Assembly: GCF_007859735.1 (NCBI RefSeq)
Contig: NZ_SIHI01000001.1
Location: forward strand, 2,245,149-2,309,148
Origin: Thalassoglobus neptunius
GTDB lineage: Bacteria > Planctomycetota > Planctomycetia > Planctomycetales > Planctomycetaceae
Length of the DNA: 64,000 nucleotides
Direction of reading: 5' to 3'
Both the position numbers and the translations under genes were made by a program. This document shows, one piece after another, positions 35,051-47,777 of the stretch. The notes beneath the pieces are model-generated. The model had not been told where the DNA came from, ran no database searches, and saw only the letters and a list, made by a program, of their open reading frames with translations. Within the stretch, counting starts at the first letter, position 1. Each line of letters begins with the position of its first letter.

Positions 35051-38000
35051 ATGCCAATTCCCCATCAACGAATCATCGCGACAGACTCTGTTCGAAACTT
35101 CGGTAAGATTGAAGCTCATTATGAGCTTTCTGATCTAACACGAATTCAAACGGAATCGTATGCACGATTTCTTCAACTCGATCGCAAGCCAGAAGAGCGA
35201 CGGGACGAAGGTCTCGAAGAGATTCTGCGAGAGGTCTTTCCGGTAGAAAGCTATGACGGCCAATACCGGTTGGAGTATGTGCGCTACGAGTTGGGCAAGC
35301 CTCGCTATACCCCAGTCGAATGTCGCCAGTTGCGAATGACGTACGGACGGCCGTTCCGCGTGACGCTGCGTCTCGTGAAAGAACAACCGATTGAGGAAGA
35401 AGTCTATCTCGGTGACATGCCCATTATGGTGGGCGGTGGTGAGTTCATCGTCAACGGTGCCGAGAGAGTGCTCGTGAGTCAGTTGCACCGGTCTCCGGGT
35501 GTCGATTTCGTGATGTCCAACGAACCGGGCGAGCGGAAAGAGTACTCTTGCCGCGTCATTCCGGAGCGAGGAAGTTGGATTGAATTCATGGTTTCCAAGA
35601 AGGAAACCCTCGGCGTTCGAATCGACCAGAGCGGTCGGTTCTCGGCGATGACGTTGCTGCGAGCGATGGATGAAAACTTTAGCGATGATACTTCTTTGCT
35701 GAAACTGTTTTACAACATCAAATCGGCCAAGGTTGGGAAAGACGGTTCGGAACTGGCTGGGCAATACGCAGCCGAAGACATCGTCTATCAGACCGGTGAG
35801 CGAGCTGGGGAAATTATTGTCGAGTGTTGCAGCGTTATTTCAGCAACGCAGGCGGCAGAAATCTCGGAAGCTCAGATCAAAGAGGTTCAGGTTGTCGATG
35901 AGGTGAGGGACACTCTGATTCTCGACAGCGTGGCAGAGGATCCGACCCTAAGCCACGAAGAAGCCCTGTTGAAAATTTATCAGCGACTTCGTCCGGGGAC
36001 TCCTCCGTCGCTGGAAAAGGCGCGAGATCTCTTTGCTGAGAAGTTCTACGACGTCAATCGTTATCGACTCGGTCGTGTTGGGCGTTTCCGTATCAATCGG
36101 AAGTTCGATCAGGATGTCCCTGATGACGAAATGACGCTCAAGTCCGAGGACATGGTCAATGCAATTCGCTATCTCGTGCGATTGCGCTGCGATGATGACT
36201 CAGCTTATGTCGACGACATCGACAATCTCGGAAATCGTCGGCTCCGTACAATCGATGAACTGGGGATGGATGAAATCCGAAAAGGCTTCTTGAAGCTTCG
36301 GCGGACTGTCCAGGAGCGGATGAGCTTGAAAGATGTCGAGGAAATGACACCTCGGACGTTGGTGAATCCGAAGAGTGTTTCCGCAGCGATTGAATACTTC
36401 TTCGGGCGGAGCGAACTCTCTCAGGTTGTCGACCAGACGAACCCATTGTCGATGCTGACTCACGAGCGTCGATTGAGTGCATTGGGTCCTGGTGGTTTGA
36501 ACCGAAAACGAGCTGGCTTCGAAGTTCGTGACGTTCACATTTCTCACTACGGTCGAATTTGTCCGATTGAGACTCCTGAAGGAACGAACATCGGTCTGAT
36601 TTCGAGTTTGAGTATCTACTCGAAAGTCGATGACTATGGTTTCTTGATTACGCCTTATCGAAAGGTGGTTGAAGGCCGGGTCACTGATGAAATCCAATGG
36701 CTTCGTGCGGATGAAGAGTCGAACGTTCACGTTGCTCCAGCGGATACGCATGTTGAGAAAGGAAAAATTCTCGACGAGCGTGTTCTCTCTCGCTATCGCA
36801 ATGACGTGCACTGGATTTCCGTCAACGAAGTGGAATACATCGACGTCGCTCCAGCCCAGATGGTTGGGGTTTCGGCGGGCTTGATTCCGTTCCTCGAGCA
36901 CGATGATGCGAACCGTGCTTTGATGGGTTCGAACATGCAGCGGCAGGCGGTTCCGCTTTTGATTGCGGAAGCTCCGCTCGTCGGAACGGGGATGGAGGAC
37001 GAAGTTCCTCGATACTCCGGGATGGTCGTTCGATCAGATCGAAACGGCAAAGTGACCTATGTCGATGCGAACGTCATCGAAGTTGAAGGCAAACGATTTC
37101 CGCTCCGGAAGTACACCGGATTGAACGAACGAACCTGCCTGAATCAGAAGCCGATTGTTTCGGTTGGACAGAAAGTCAAAAAGGGCGAGATCCTTTGCGA
37201 CTCGGCTGCCACACGAAATGGGGTTCTGGCTCTCGGCCGAAACGTGCTCGTCGCGTTTATGTCGTGGGAAGGTTTCAACTTTGAAGATGCGATCATTCTT
37301 TCTGAGCGGTTGGTGAAGGACGACGTCTATACGTCGATTCACATCGATGAGTTCGATGTTGAAATTCGAGAGACCAAGCTGGGACGAGAAGAGTTCACCC
37401 GTGATATTCCGAATGTCAGTGAGAAGGCACTTCGCCATTTGACCGACGAAGGAATTGTGCATGTCGGAACTCGCGTCAAACAGGGGGATATTCTTGTCGG
37501 AAAGGTTGTTCCGAAAGCGAAGGCAGAACTGACTCCCGAAGAGAAGTTGCTGCATGCGATTTTCGGAAAAGCTGGTGAAGACGTTAAGAATGAATCTCTT
37601 GAGGTCCCCAGTGGCGTTGAGGGAATTGTCATCCAGACTGAGAAGTTCTCTCGACGAATGAGTCTTTCTGAGGCGGATCGAAAGACCTTCGATCAGGAAG
37701 TCAAGAAAGTTGAGCAGGCAGGTCAGGAAGCGATCGCTGCGAAGTTCAAAGAGTTTCTCGTTGAGTTCGAAGAGTCTATCGGGAAACACCTTGTTGACGA
37801 TGATGGACGCGAATTGCGAACCATTGAGGATGCAAAGTTCCTGGCTCAGTACGCACGGGACTTCGAAACGCATCAAGACAATCTCGACATCCGCAGTCCG
37901 CAGAAAAAAGCCGACCTTCGCAAGTTGATGACCGAGCGGTGGCCGTTTGTTGAAGACACAATTGATGAGCAGGACCAGAAGCTCAACAGTATGAAGCGGG

Positions 38001-38758
38001 GTGATGAACTCCCGAATGGTGTCTTGCAGATGGTCAAAGTCTATGTCGCCTCAAAGCGACAGATTTCGGTCGGGGACAAGATGGCGGGTCGCCACGGAAA
38101 CAAAGGGGTGATCTCGAAGGTGCTGCCTGTCGAAGACATGCCTTACCTCGATGATGGAACACCCGTCGATATCGTCCTGAACCCGCTGGGGGTTCCGAGT
38201 CGTATGAACGTCGGGCAGATTTTGGAAACTCACCTCGGGTGGGCAGCTGGAAAGCTTGGCTTCCGAGCGATCTGCCCGGTCTTCGATGGAGCTCCAGAAG
38301 AAGAGATCAACGAATGTCTTCGCGAAGCAGGTCTTCCAGAGGAAGGAAAAGTTCGACTCTTTGATGGTCGAACCGGTGAACGAATGGAGCAGAAGACGAC
38401 CGTCGGTCACATCTACATGCTCAAGCTTCACCACCTGGTTGATGACAAGGTTCACGCCCGTGCGACCGGTCCTTACTCTTTGATCACTCAACAGCCACTC
38501 GGCGGAAAAGCCCGCTTCGGTGGACAGCGATTCGGAGAGATGGAAGTCTGGGCTTTGGAAGCCTACGGGGCAGCCTTCATTCTGCAGGAGTTGCTCACTG
38601 TGAAGAGTGACGATGTCGAAGGTCGTACAAAAATCTACGAATCGATGGTCAAGGGTGAGAACACTCTCGAAGCCGGAACACCCGCCAGCTTCGACGTGCT
38701 CAACAATGAAATCCGGGGTCTCTGCTTGAACATGCAACTTGAGAAAGCTCATTCGTGA
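35051..38758 (+). CDS. rpoB: RNA polymerase subunit beta
   Basis: 1235 residues. Conserved segments in order: [31 protein letters not shown] (rifampicin region leads to [20 protein letters not shown] and [20 protein letters not shown]), [68 protein letters not shown] and [20 protein letters not shown] near the end. The catalytic-core beta subunit of bacterial RNA polymerase. The ATG at 35051 is preferred over an upstream TTG at 35006. rpoC follows after 85 bases. Confidence 0.98.
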   Translation: MPIPHQRIIATDSVRNFGKIEAHYELSDLTRIQTESYARFLQLDRKPEERRDEGLEEILREVFPVESYDGQYRLEYVRYELGKPRYTPVECRQLRMTYGRPFRVTLRLVKEQPIEEEVYLGDMPIMVGGGEFIVNGAERVLVSQLHRSPGVDFVMSNEPGERKEYSCRVIPERGSWIEFMVSKKETLGVRIDQSGRFSAMTLLRAMDENFSDDTSLLKLFYNIKSAKVGKDGSELAGQYAAEDIVYQTGERAGEIIVECCSVISATQAAEISEAQIKEVQVVDEVRDTLILDSVAEDPTLSHEEALLKIYQRLRPGTPPSLEKARDLFAEKFYDVNRYRLGRVGRFRINRKFDQDVPDDEMTLKSEDMVNAIRYLVRLRCDDDSAYVDDIDNLGNRRLRTIDELGMDEIRKGFLKLRRTVQERMSLKDVEEMTPRTLVNPKSVSAAIEYFFGRSELSQVVDQTNPLSMLTHERRLSALGPGGLNRKRAGFEVRDVHISHYGRICPIETPEGTNIGLISSLSIYSKVDDYGFLITPYRKVVEGRVTDEIQWLRADEESNVHVAPADTHVEKGKILDERVLSRYRNDVHWISVNEVEYIDVAPAQMVGVSAGLIPFLEHDDANRALMGSNMQRQAVPLLIAEAPLVGTGMEDEVPRYSGMVVRSDRNGKVTYVDANVIEVEGKRFPLRKYTGLNERTCLNQKPIVSVGQKVKKGEILCDSAATRNGVLALGRNVLVAFMSWEGFNFEDAIILSERLVKDDVYTSIHIDEFDVEIRETKLGREEFTRDIPNVSEKALRHLTDEGIVHVGTRVKQGDILVGKVVPKAKAELTPEEKLLHAIFGKAGEDVKNESLEVPSGVEGIVIQTEKFSRRMSLSEADRKTFDQEVKKVEQAGQEAIAAKFKEFLVEFEESIGKHLVDDDGRELRTIEDAKFLAQYARDFETHQDNLDIRSPQKKADLRKLMTERWPFVEDTIDEQDQKLNSMKRGDELPNGVLQMVKVYVASKRQISVGDKMAGRHGNKGVISKVLPVEDMPYLDDGTPVDIVLNPLGVPSRMNVGQILETHLGWAAGKLGFRAICPVFDGAPEEEINECLREAGLPEEGKVRLFDGRTGERMEQKTTVGHIYMLKLHHLVDDKVHARATGPYSLITQQPLGGKARFGGQRFGEMEVWALEAYGAAFILQELLTVKSDDVEGRTKIYESMVKGENTLEAGTPASFDVLNNEIRGLCLNMQLEKAHS

Positions 38759-38843
38759 GCCGGGCTCATTGTATTGAAGTGCCGGTTTCGGCTGCAGATT
38801 CAACTTAGAAGACAACTCATTCACTTCAACAGGGGAGTTCCCA

Positions 38844-41800
38844 GTGAGCGTTGGAGAAGGTGCTTACGATCGCGTTAACGATTACGGAGCCGTCAAGATT
38901 AGTCTGGCGAGTCCGCATGACATTCGAAGTTGGTCTTTTGGCGAAGTGAAAAAGCCGGAGACAATCAACTACCGAACCTATCGTCCTGAACGCGATGGAT
39001 TGTTCTGCGAGCGGATTTTCGGACCTGAAAAGGACTGGGAATGTGCGTGTGGAAAATATCGCGGAATGAAGTACAAGGGGATGATTTGTGACCGCTGCGG
39101 AGTGAAGGTCACACATTCCCGCGTGCGACGAAAGCGAATGGGGCATATCGAGCTCGCTGCGCCCGTCGTCCACATCTGGTTCTTCAAGAGCATGCCGAGC
39201 CGTCTGGGCGCAATGCTTTCGATGAAGACAACCAGTCTTGAGAAGGTCATCTACTTCCAGGAATACGTTGTTACCGATCCCGGTGACACTCCGCTTCGTA
39301 AATGTCAGCTTCTGACAGAAGATGAAGCGAAAGATGCGAAAGAGAAGTACGGCGACGGCGAGTTCAAGATCGAAATGGGTGCCGAGGCGATCTTCTCTCT
39401 GTTGACCGATGTCAACCTTGTTGACGAGTCCGTCAAGCTGCGTCAGGAACTGCGCGAAACCGGCAGTCAGCAGAAAGCCCGTGATCTCATCAAGCGATTG
39501 AAGGTCATTGAAGCTCTCCGCGACAGTGATAACCGTCCGGAATGGATGGTGCTGCACTGTATTCCTGTGATTCCACCGGATCTGCGTCCATTGGTGATGT
39601 TGGAATCTGGAAACTTCGCGACCAGCGATCTCAACGATCTCTATCGTCGAATCATCAACCGGAACAATCGGCTGAAGAAGCTTGTCGATCTGAATGCTCC
39701 GGAAGTGATTGTCAAAAACGAAAAGCGGATGCTTCAGCAGTCCGTCGACGCTCTGTTCGACAACGGACGGTGTAAGCGTCCAGTGCTGGGCTCTTCGAAT
39801 CGCCCGCTCAAGTCTTTGACAGACATGATCAAAGGAAAGCAGGGACGATTCCGCGAGAACTTGCTCGGGAAACGTGTCGATTACTCAGCGCGATCGGTCA
39901 TTGTGGTCGGTCCGGAGTTGCGACTGCATCAGTGTGGTCTTCCTAAGAAGATCGCTCTGGAATTGTTCCAGCCGTTTATCATCCGTCGGCTCAAAGAACT
40001 TGGGCATGCGGATACGATCAAGTCGGCGAAGCGAATGCTGGAACGACGAGATGAAGAAGTCTGGGATATTCTTGATGAAGTGATCACGAATCATCCTGTG
40101 CTTTTGAATCGTGCTCCAACTCTGCACCGAATGGGAATCCAGGCATTTGAGCCGGTTCTCGTCGAAGGTCACGCGATCCGTGTGCATCCTCTCGTCTGTA
40201 AAGGGTTCAACGCCGACTTCGATGGGGATCAGATGGCGGTCCACTTGCCGCTGTCGATTGAAGCTCAAGTTGAAGCGACGACATTGATGATGTCGACGAA
40301 CAACATCTTCAGTCCGTCGAATGGTGCCCCGATTATTTCCCCGTCTCAGGATATCGTGATGGGTTGCTACTACTGCACCCTGAAACGACCGGGACGTGAA
40401 GGAGAAGGGCTTATGTTCGGCTCCCCGGATGAGTGTATTACTGCCTATCAGTTGGGAGTTGTTGAACGTCACGCCGCAGTGAAAGTTCGACTTCCAAAAG
40501 ACAAACGCGTCAAAGGTGATGGGGCGGAAAGTTACAAGGCTGGCGGTCTGATTGAGACCTCTCCCGGCCGAGTGATTTTCAATGATACCCTTCCGACGCG
40601 GATGGCCTTCTACAACAAGACGTTGACGAGCAAAGACCTGTCGAACGTCATTTCAGATTGCTATCTCGAAGTTGGTCAGCGTGAAACCATCGATCTTCTC
40701 GACAACATGAAGAAGATTGGGTTTACGGAATCGACTCGCTCCGGCCTTTCGTTCGGAACAACGGACCTCGTTGTCGCTCCGAACAAGGAAGAAGTGATTC
40801 TGAAGGGTGAAGGCGAAGTTCTTAAGCAGCAGAAGCTGTATGACCGCGGGGTGATTACCGGTCAGGAACGTTACAACAAGGTCATCGACATTTGGACTCA
40901 CGCTCGGGAAGAGATTACCGAAGCGATGAAGGTTCGACTTGAACACGACGTTCGAGAAGACGGGGCTTATGTCAATCCGATTTATCTCATGGCAGATTCC
41001 GGTGCTCGAGGGGGAATTGAACAGATTCGCCAGCTGTCCGGTATGCGTGGTCTGATGGCCAAGCCAAGTGGTGAGATCATCGAAACCCCGATCAAATCGA
41101 ACTTCCGTGAAGGTCTGACGGTTCTCGAGTACTTCTCGTCAACGCACGGTGCTCGAAAAGGACTGGCTGATACGGCATTGAAAACTGCCGATTCCGGTTA
41201 CCTGACTCGAAAACTGGCGGATATCTGTCAGAACCTCGTTGTCACTGAACGCGATTGCGGAACGACCAAGGGTGTGACTCGCGGAGTCCTTTATCGTGGC
41301 GAGAAAGTCGAAGTGAGTCTGGCCGAGGCGATTCGAGGTCGCGTCAGTCGAACGAACATCGTCGATCCGATCACGGACGAAGTCATCGTTCGCGAAGGTG
41401 AGTTGATCACCGTCGATATCGCTCGGCGAATTGAAGATATGGGGCTTGAGCGAATTCAGGTTCGAAGTCCTATGGCTTGTGAAGCAGAGCTTGGAATCTG
41501 CCAAAATTGCTACGGGATGGACCTTTCGACCGGGCAACTTGTCGAAGAAGGTCTCGCAACCGGGATTATCGCTGCACAAAGTATCGGTGAGCCTGGAACG
41601 CAGCTGACGATGCGGACGTTCCACATCGGTGGAGTGGCATCGAAAGAGTTGGAAGAGAGCGATCTGAAGACCAAGAAAGCTGGTCGTGTCAAATTTGCTC
41701 GTGTTCGAAGCGTCGTCAACACTGAGGGGCAGAACATCGTTCTTGCTCGTCAGGGTGAGATTATCATCATCGACCCGAAAGATCGTGAGCTGGAAAAATA

Positions 41801-43187
41801 CAACATTCCGGCCGGTGCTTATCTGAAGGTCAAAGAAGATGAAGAAGTGAAAGAAGGTCAGGTTCTGTGTGAATGGGATCCGCACTCGGTTCCAATTCTG
41901 GCAGAAGTTGGTGGTCGCGTCCGATTCGAGGATCTGATCGAAGGTCGATCGATCCGAACTGAAAAGGACTTGAGCGGACACATTCGTACGACCGTGATCG
42001 AACACAAGGGCGACCTGCATCCGCAGATCATCCTTGAGGATAGCACCGGAAAAATTCTGGATTACTACTACGTTCCAGAACGTGCGAACATCGAAGTTAA
42101 AGAAGGAGCACAAGTCTCAGCTGGGGCCGTGCTTGCGAAACAGCCTCGTGAAGCGTCCGGAACACAGGACATCACCGGGGGTCTTCCGCGTGTCACCGAA
42201 CTCTTCGAAGCACGAAAGCCGAAAGATCCGGCCGTTGTTGCTGAGATCAGCGGGGAAGTGGAACTGATCGCCGAGCGAAAGCGTGGCAAGCGAGTCATCG
42301 TTGTCCACGGAGAAGACGGCACCGATGTCGAACACGTGATTCCGCACGGTAAGGCACTTCTGGTTCATACAGGCGATCTGGTCACCGCCGGGGATGCTCT
42401 CGTTCGTGGTCCGCTTGTTCCTCACGACATTCTTCGCGTCAGTGGAGAAGAAGCGGTTCATCAGTATCTCTTGCATGAGATTCAGAACGTGTACCGGGCG
42501 CAGCGTGTGGGAATCGACGACAAGCACATCGAGCTTGTTGTGTCTCAGATGCTTCGAAAAGTTCGAATCGACGATGTTGGCGACACTGATTTGCTTCCTG
42601 GCGTCGTTGTCGACAAGTGGGAATTCCGCCGCGTCAATCGTGCTCTCATGAACTGTGTGCGAATTGTCAGTGCAGGTGCGACTGAGTTTGTCGTCGGCGA
42701 CGTCGTTCCGCTGGAAACAGTGGAAGAGGTCAACGAGCACCTCGAAGCTGCTGGCGATGAACTCATTGAGTACACGGCTCCGCGTCCCGCGAGTGCCAGT
42801 ACTCAGCTGTTGGGGATCACGAAAGCTGCTGTCCAAAGTGAGAGCTTCATCTCCGCTGCGAGTTTCCAGGAAACGACCAAGGTGCTGACAGAAGCAGCAC
42901 TCGCTGGAAAGTCAGACGGTTTGGTGGGTCTCAAAGAGAACGTCATCTTGGGGCACCTGATTCCAGCCGGAACTGGTTTCAACATGCATCAGGAATCGAC
43001 CGTTCGGATTCGTCCAGAAGCCCAGCAGGAGTTGCGTGATGAACATGCTCGCATTCTTGCAGCTCGGCGTGAAATGCTGAGTGAAAGCGATCAGCTTGCT
43101 CAAGACCTCGGATTGGTGGATCAGCCACCTGCTCCACCTGCGTTCGGCGACGTTCCGTCGTTCACAGATTTGTCTCCAGAAGAGTAA
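38844..43187 (+). CDS. rpoC: RNA polymerase subunit beta prime
   Basis: 1447 residues. The zinc finger at the N-terminus ([20 protein letters not shown]), the rudder and bridge elements, and the active-site NADFDGDQM with Asp458, Asp460 and Asp462 holding magnesium are all present. A second zinc cluster is seen near [13 protein letters not shown]. It starts with GTG; GGGAG stands in front. The C-terminal region has an extended tail rich in Pro ([20 protein letters not shown]). Subunits beta and beta prime form the active centre cleft. Followed by a large hairpin at 43213. Confidence 0.98.
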   Translation: MSVGEGAYDRVNDYGAVKISLASPHDIRSWSFGEVKKPETINYRTYRPERDGLFCERIFGPEKDWECACGKYRGMKYKGMICDRCGVKVTHSRVRRKRMGHIELAAPVVHIWFFKSMPSRLGAMLSMKTTSLEKVIYFQEYVVTDPGDTPLRKCQLLTEDEAKDAKEKYGDGEFKIEMGAEAIFSLLTDVNLVDESVKLRQELRETGSQQKARDLIKRLKVIEALRDSDNRPEWMVLHCIPVIPPDLRPLVMLESGNFATSDLNDLYRRIINRNNRLKKLVDLNAPEVIVKNEKRMLQQSVDALFDNGRCKRPVLGSSNRPLKSLTDMIKGKQGRFRENLLGKRVDYSARSVIVVGPELRLHQCGLPKKIALELFQPFIIRRLKELGHADTIKSAKRMLERRDEEVWDILDEVITNHPVLLNRAPTLHRMGIQAFEPVLVEGHAIRVHPLVCKGFNADFDGDQMAVHLPLSIEAQVEATTLMMSTNNIFSPSNGAPIISPSQDIVMGCYYCTLKRPGREGEGLMFGSPDECITAYQLGVVERHAAVKVRLPKDKRVKGDGAESYKAGGLIETSPGRVIFNDTLPTRMAFYNKTLTSKDLSNVISDCYLEVGQRETIDLLDNMKKIGFTESTRSGLSFGTTDLVVAPNKEEVILKGEGEVLKQQKLYDRGVITGQERYNKVIDIWTHAREEITEAMKVRLEHDVREDGAYVNPIYLMADSGARGGIEQIRQLSGMRGLMAKPSGEIIETPIKSNFREGLTVLEYFSSTHGARKGLADTALKTADSGYLTRKLADICQNLVVTERDCGTTKGVTRGVLYRGEKVEVSLAEAIRGRVSRTNIVDPITDEVIVREGELITVDIARRIEDMGLERIQVRSPMACEAELGICQNCYGMDLSTGQLVEEGLATGIIAAQSIGEPGTQLTMRTFHIGGVASKELEESDLKTKKAGRVKFARVRSVVNTEGQNIVLARQGEIIIIDPKDRELEKYNIPAGAYLKVKEDEEVKEGQVLCEWDPHSVPILAEVGGRVRFEDLIEGRSIRTEKDLSGHIRTTVIEHKGDLHPQIILEDSTGKILDYYYVPERANIEVKEGAQVSAGAVLAKQPREASGTQDITGGLPRVTELFEARKPKDPAVVAEISGEVELIAERKRGKRVIVVHGEDGTDVEHVIPHGKALLVHTGDLVTAGDALVRGPLVPHDILRVSGEEAVHQYLLHEIQNVYRAQRVGIDDKHIELVVSQMLRKVRIDDVGDTDLLPGVVVDKWEFRRVNRALMNCVRIVSAGATEFVVGDVVPLETVEEVNEHLEAAGDELIEYTAPRPASASTQLLGITKAAVQSESFISAASFQETTKVLTEAALAGKSDGLVGLKENVILGHLIPAGTGFNMHQESTVRIRPEAQQELRDEHARILAARREMLSESDQLAQDLGLVDQPPAPPAFGDVPSFTDLSPEE

Positions 43188-43212
43188 GCTGCGAAGACAT
43201 TTTGACGTCAAG

Positions 43213-43249
43213 AAACAAGGCGTTGGTCGAATTGATCAACGCCTTGTTT
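43213..43249 (+). terminator. Hairpin after rpoC, probable terminator
   Basis: AAACAAGGCGTTG at 43213-43225 pairs with CAACGCCTTGTTT at 43237-43249 (13 bp, loop 11). It starts 26 bases after the rpoC stop. The right arm ends in TTT but no long T-tract follows, so efficiency is uncertain. Confidence 0.65.
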
Positions 43250-43429
43250 GCGTACACGTATTCGTTAAGCTGACAGAAGATTCGCGGTTCAATTGGCAGG
43301 CAGGTTGATCGTTGTTTCGTGACTGGCCTTGTCTGTGTCAGCAAGTGGAAGAGATTCGCCGAAGACGGATGTCTGTTCAAATCGCCGAATCGAAAAGTCG
43401 TTCAGTGAAATCAGCCGGGATAGAGTGAA

Positions 43430-44563
43430 ATGGTTGCCGCATTGGGAACAAAGATTGATGAGATCCTCGCCAAATCGGTGTCGGGGGAACGGCTGACTCC
43501 TGAGGAAGGTCTTGAGCTTCTCAAAACGACTGACTTAACAGCTCTCGGAGTTGCTGCTGATGAGGTGACTCGCCGGCTTCATCCGGAGCCGTACAGAACG
43601 TTCAACATCGATCGGAATATCAACTACTCCAACGTTTGCGCAGCTGTTTGTGACTTCTGTGCTTTCTATCGACCAGTTGGGCATGCCGAAGCGTATGTTC
43701 TGACCGAAGAGGTGCTCGATCAGAAGATGCAGGAAACCCTCGATCTCGGGGGGGATCAGATACTTCTGCAGGGCGGGCTGCATCCTGAGTTGCCTTTGGA
43801 ATGGTACGAAGACTTGCTGCGAGGAATGCGAAAGAGATTTCCGGGGATCAACGTCCACGGTTTCAGTCCTCCGGAGTTGTGGCACTTTCACAAGATGAGC
43901 AAGTTGCCACTGCGGACCGTGCTCAAACGACTCAAAGACGCCGGACTCGGGAGTTTACCGGGTGGGGGCGGGGAGATTCTCGTCGATCGGGTTCGCAAAC
44001 AGATCACACGCGGTAAGGTGTTGTCAGACGGATGGCTGGAAGTCAATCGCGTCTGGCATGAGATCGGCGGGAAGAGCACTTGCACGATGATGTTCGGGCA
44101 TGTCGAAACGTTGGAAGAACGAATCGAACATCTCGAACGGCTTCGTCAGTTGCAGGACGAGACCGGTGGATTCACTGCGTTCATTTGCTGGACTCATCAA
44201 GCTCCCGAAACGGCTCCCTGGTTCGGTGGACCGCGAAAGGGTGGGGTCGACATGTCAGTCGTTCCCGAAGCGGGAGCTTTCGAGTATTTGAAGACTCAAG
44301 CAGTTGCTCGATTGTACCTCGACAACATCCCCAACATTCAATCGTCCTGGGTGACTCAGGGTGAGAAAATCGGGCAGCTGGCTCTGTACTTCGGAGCCAA
44401 CGATATGGGCAGTTTAATGATCGAGGAGAACGTTGTTGCTCAAGCGGGGACGGTGTTTCATCTCTCGCTGGAATCGATCAAACGCTGTATTTCGGATGCT
44501 GGCTACATTCCGCGTCAACGCAATGTCTTTTACGAGTACGTCGACGACGTGGAGAACGGATAG
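43430..44563 (+). CDS. mqnC: Cyclic dehypoxanthinyl futalosine synthase (radical SAM)
   Basis: 377 residues. A radical-SAM cluster motif, Cys70-x3-Cys74-x2-Cys77 in NVCAAVCDFCAFYR, lies in the characteristic context YSNVCAAVCDFC. Other MqnC segments: ILLQGGLHPELPLEWYEDLL, GFSPPELWHFHKMS and LPGGGGEILVDRVR. The enzyme cyclises dehypoxanthine futalosine using S-adenosylmethionine, a step of the futalosine route to menaquinone. mqnE is a close relative, but the length and the LPGGGGEIL segment favour MqnC. No other mqn gene is adjacent. Followed after 335 bases by metF. Confidence 0.92.
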   Translation: MVAALGTKIDEILAKSVSGERLTPEEGLELLKTTDLTALGVAADEVTRRLHPEPYRTFNIDRNINYSNVCAAVCDFCAFYRPVGHAEAYVLTEEVLDQKMQETLDLGGDQILLQGGLHPELPLEWYEDLLRGMRKRFPGINVHGFSPPELWHFHKMSKLPLRTVLKRLKDAGLGSLPGGGGEILVDRVRKQITRGKVLSDGWLEVNRVWHEIGGKSTCTMMFGHVETLEERIEHLERLRQLQDETGGFTAFICWTHQAPETAPWFGGPRKGGVDMSVVPEAGAFEYLKTQAVARLYLDNIPNIQSSWVTQGEKIGQLALYFGANDMGSLMIEENVVAQAGTVFHLSLESIKRCISDAGYIPRQRNVFYEYVDDVENG

Positions 44564-44898
44564 TCTTCGGTCGCGTAGGAGCTGAAGATCGACGGCCGGC
44601 AACAATTGAATCAGCGATTACGGTTGTATCGATTGAGCAGAATTGACAGGAAATTGTTCAGGTAACATGACAATCGCTCCCTCGATTCGTCGGGATTGTT
44701 CAGCAATTCCGATTTGACTTTGGAGTGAGTGGAATCGGAAACTAAGATAGCTTGCAAAGAGTTTTGGAAGATGGTCCGAACCGGTTCTTACGAACATGGT
44801 CGGGAAAGTCTGGGTCTTCCAGTGCAAAGTTGTTCTCGAGTGCGGATTGAAAAAGACAGCTTGCCTCAGTCGAGCAGAATACAAATTCAAGGTGTGTG
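44564..44898. other. Intergenic region
   Basis: 335 bases between mqnC and metF. No gene, no tRNA and no clear terminator were seen. Confidence 0.4.
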
Positions 44899-45777
44899 AT
44901 GCGGATTAAAGACGTTTACGAGAAATCTCCTTTTGGAATCTCGTTCGAGATTTTCCCGCCGAAAACGGAAGCTGGTGATGTCGCGCTCCTTGAAGGTTTG
45001 CAGCGACTCACCGCTCGTTCTCCCGACTTCATCTCCTGCACTTATGGTGCGGGGGGCAGCACTCAAGATCGGACTCTTGAACTCTGTGAGATGATCCAGC
45101 GGGACTTTCAAATCCCAGCCACAGCTCATTTCACTTGTGTCGGGTCGACCATCGAGCAACTCAACAACTGGCTCGATGCAGCTGATCTCCGGGGAATCCA
45201 GAACTTCATGGCCTTGCGGGGTGATGCTCCCGCCGGAAGCGATTCGTTTGAGGCGGTCAGTGGAGGTCTGAAGTACGCCAACGAACTCGTTGAACTGATT
45301 CGGTCACGGTTTCCGGACGTTGGGATTGGAGTCGCCGGATACCCGGAAAAACATCCGGAAGCATCAACGATGGAATTCGACCTCGACAATCTCGTTCGAA
45401 AGGTCGACGCCGGAGCAGATGCGATTTTCACTCAGCTCTTTTATCACAACGAAAACTTCTTCCGTTTTCGTGATGAACTGGAACGACGGTCAGTGTCGAT
45501 TCCCGTTGTGGCTGGAATTATGCCGATCACTGAGTTCGCTCGTATTAAGCGGATCACGGCAATGTGCGGGGCGATCATCCCGGATGGGCTGGCGGGTCAA
45601 CTGGAAGCTGTTCAGGACGATGCCGAAGCCCAGCGTGCGATCGGTGTCGACTACGCAATCAAACAGTGCCAGCAATTGGTCGATGAAGGGGTCCGTGGGA
45701 TCCACTTCTACGTGCTCAATAAGTCGGAAGCCTGCGAACGGATTCTCGATGCCGTTCAGATTCCGCGATCGGTCTGA
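44899..45777 (+). CDS. metF: Methylenetetrahydrofolate reductase
   Basis: 292 residues, the usual bacterial size. The (beta/alpha)8 barrel begins [20 protein letters not shown], with the catalytic Glu in the FEIFPPKTE segment. [40 protein letters not shown] and [18 protein letters not shown] segments follow, with FAD-binding residues as expected. It reduces methylene- to methyl-tetrahydrofolate for methionine synthesis. ATG at 44899 chosen; a GTG lies one codon before. Convergent with the NAD synthetase gene (about 105 bases between stops). Confidence 0.93.
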   Translation: MRIKDVYEKSPFGISFEIFPPKTEAGDVALLEGLQRLTARSPDFISCTYGAGGSTQDRTLELCEMIQRDFQIPATAHFTCVGSTIEQLNNWLDAADLRGIQNFMALRGDAPAGSDSFEAVSGGLKYANELVELIRSRFPDVGIGVAGYPEKHPEASTMEFDLDNLVRKVDAGADAIFTQLFYHNENFFRFRDELERRSVSIPVVAGIMPITEFARIKRITAMCGAIIPDGLAGQLEAVQDDAEAQRAIGVDYAIKQCQQLVDEGVRGIHFYVLNKSEACERILDAVQIPRSV

Positions 45778-45883
45778 CGCAACTGAACGATGGCGAAAAT
45801 CAGTTTGTCGGTCTTCTATGCGGTCTTCGCTGCGTTGACCGGGGATTGATTCTTCGCCTGGCGGATTTGTACGTCGAGACGCT

Positions 45884-47545
45884 CTACTTCATCCCGGTGA
45901 AGCCGCGAGCTGCCATTGGCATTCTGCGACCTGTTCCGAAAGCAGTTTGTGTGACTTTGACGCCCGGTGGAATTTGCCAGCGTTTGAACTCGTTTCGGTC
46001 AAGTTTCTGGACGACCCACCGCACTGTCTCTTCGGGAAACTCGCCGACCATCTCGGCGGGGTTTCGATTCTGTTCGATCAAGCCGTAAAGAATGGCATCG
46101 AGAACGGGGTAAGGGGGGAGTGAGTCCTGATCGAACTGGTCCGGGGCAAGCTCGGCGCTCGGCGCCTTTTCGATAATGTTGGAAGGGATCATTTCCCGTT
46201 CCGCCGTCTTGTTGATGTAGCGGGCAATGCCGTAAACGTCTTGTTTATAGACGTCGCAGAGTGCTGCGAAGCCCCCGCACATGTCTCCGTACAAGGTGCA
46301 ATAGCCGACCGCCAGTTCACTTTTGTTTCCCGTCGCAATCGGGAGCCAGCCGTGTGTATTGCTTCGCGTCATGACCATTGCTCCCCGAATCCGTGCCTGC
46401 AGGTTCTGATCAGCAAGGCCCAGGGGGGCAGAGGAGAGGTCGTCACCGACAACGACCGTTGATTCATAGGCTCGGTGAATCGCGTCGATGGGAATTTCTT
46501 GAGCGTCGAGTTGGTAATTCCGGGCGAGTTCCCAGGAATCTGAGAGGCTGTGCTCGCTGCTGAATCGACTGGGCATGAGCAAAGCATGAACGTGCTCGCC
46601 GCCGAGGGCCTCCGCAGCGATTGCGGCAGCCACGGCACTATCAATTCCTCCAGAAAGTCCCAAAACGCAATCAGTGAATCCTGACTTCATTGCGTAGTCA
46701 GCAAGCCCCATCGTGAGCGCTTCGAAGAGTTGCTTTTCTCGCGAATCTATGACGGAATCAGCGGAGGTAAGGTGATCGAGATCAACGGTCACAGTTTGTT
46801 CCCGAAATCCTTCGAGAATGGAGGCGAGTCTTCCGTTGGAGTCGAGGACGAAGCTTCTTCCGTCAAAGACGAGATCGTCGTTGCCTCCAACCTGATTCAC
46901 GAAGATGACCGGTCGTTGGTGTGTCGAAACGTGCTGACGGATAATCCGACAGCGGCGGGAAAACTTGTCGACTTCGAATGGGCTGGCGGACAGATTGAAG
47001 AACAGATCCGCGCCCTGATCTGCAAGAAGTCGAACCGGGTCTTCTCGTTCGAGAGGCGGAAGGTGATAGAATGTCCCAGGTTCGCCGTACCAGGCATCTT
47101 CGCAAATGTGTACTCCCAGCCTCTTCCCGAGAAACGTCATCGGCTCGGGGTTGGTATCGGGGGAGAAATATCTCTCTTCGTCGAAAACGTCGTAGTTCGG
47201 AAGAAGGGACTTATGAACCGTTTGTTTGCAGTTTCCCTCAGCGAGCAACGTCGCTGCATTGTAGGGGCGTGCGTCCTGGTTGCCTGAATGTGTGGGATGG
47301 CCGACGAGAATTCCGAACTCGGCTGACGCTTCGTCGGCCAGTTGGCTCACTGCGGCGTCACAGGCTTCCACGAATCCGGATCGCAACAACAGATCTTTGG
47401 GGGGATATCCGCAGATGGCGAGTTCCGGCGTGACCAGAAGTTGTGCGCCCTCGCGTTTTGCCAATTGCGCAGCTTGTCGAATCTTCTCAGAATTTCCGGC
47501 AATATCCCCGACGATCGGATTGATCTGGGCGATGGTGACTTTCAT
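45884..47545 (-). CDS. nadE: Glutamine-dependent NAD+ synthetase
   Basis: 553 residues, two domains. The N-terminal nitrilase-like glutaminase carries the triad Glu41 ([13 protein letters not shown]), Lys112 ([17 protein letters not shown]) and Cys148 ([10 protein letters not shown]). The C-terminal ATP-pyrophosphatase domain has SGGIDS at 298-303 and the ATP/NaAD-binding segments [19 protein letters not shown]. The enzyme amidates nicotinic acid adenine dinucleotide, the last step to NAD. Start at 47545 picked because [15 protein letters not shown] is the conserved beginning; the frame is open back to 47593. Confidence 0.95.
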   Translation of the reverse strand: MKVTIAQINPIVGDIAGNSEKIRQAAQLAKREGAQLLVTPELAICGYPPKDLLLRSGFVEACDAAVSQLADEASAEFGILVGHPTHSGNQDARPYNAATLLAEGNCKQTVHKSLLPNYDVFDEERYFSPDTNPEPMTFLGKRLGVHICEDAWYGEPGTFYHLPPLEREDPVRLLADQGADLFFNLSASPFEVDKFSRRCRIIRQHVSTHQRPVIFVNQVGGNDDLVFDGRSFVLDSNGRLASILEGFREQTVTVDLDHLTSADSVIDSREKQLFEALTMGLADYAMKSGFTDCVLGLSGGIDSAVAAAIAAEALGGEHVHALLMPSRFSSEHSLSDSWELARNYQLDAQEIPIDAIHRAYESTVVVGDDLSSAPLGLADQNLQARIRGAMVMTRSNTHGWLPIATGNKSELAVGYCTLYGDMCGGFAALCDVYKQDVYGIARYINKTAEREMIPSNIIEKAPSAELAPDQFDQDSLPPYPVLDAILYGLIEQNRNPAEMVGEFPEETVRWVVQKLDRNEFKRWQIPPGVKVTQTAFGTGRRMPMAARGFTGMK

Positions 47546-47777
47546 AGAGCTGTCCGTTAAGCACCTGTATTTCGAGCGATGATTGTAGAGCATTCATCAT
47601 CGCAAATCGCATCGGAACAGTGAGGTTGCGGCGGACTTTTTGAATTCGCATGCGCGGCGGGATGTTGTTGAAACAGGAACCAGTTGGGAGTGGAGCGACG
47701 TGGGCAGTCCAGCAGGATCGTTAACTCTGGCTGGAGCGGGGTCGGAGCCCATTCGGCGCCAGTGTTTCTTGTCGTAA

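Noticed and set aside
35135..37876. Long minus-strand frames opposite rpoB
   Set aside because: Mirror frames of a codon-biased gene; Arg/Phe/Ser-rich with no motif.
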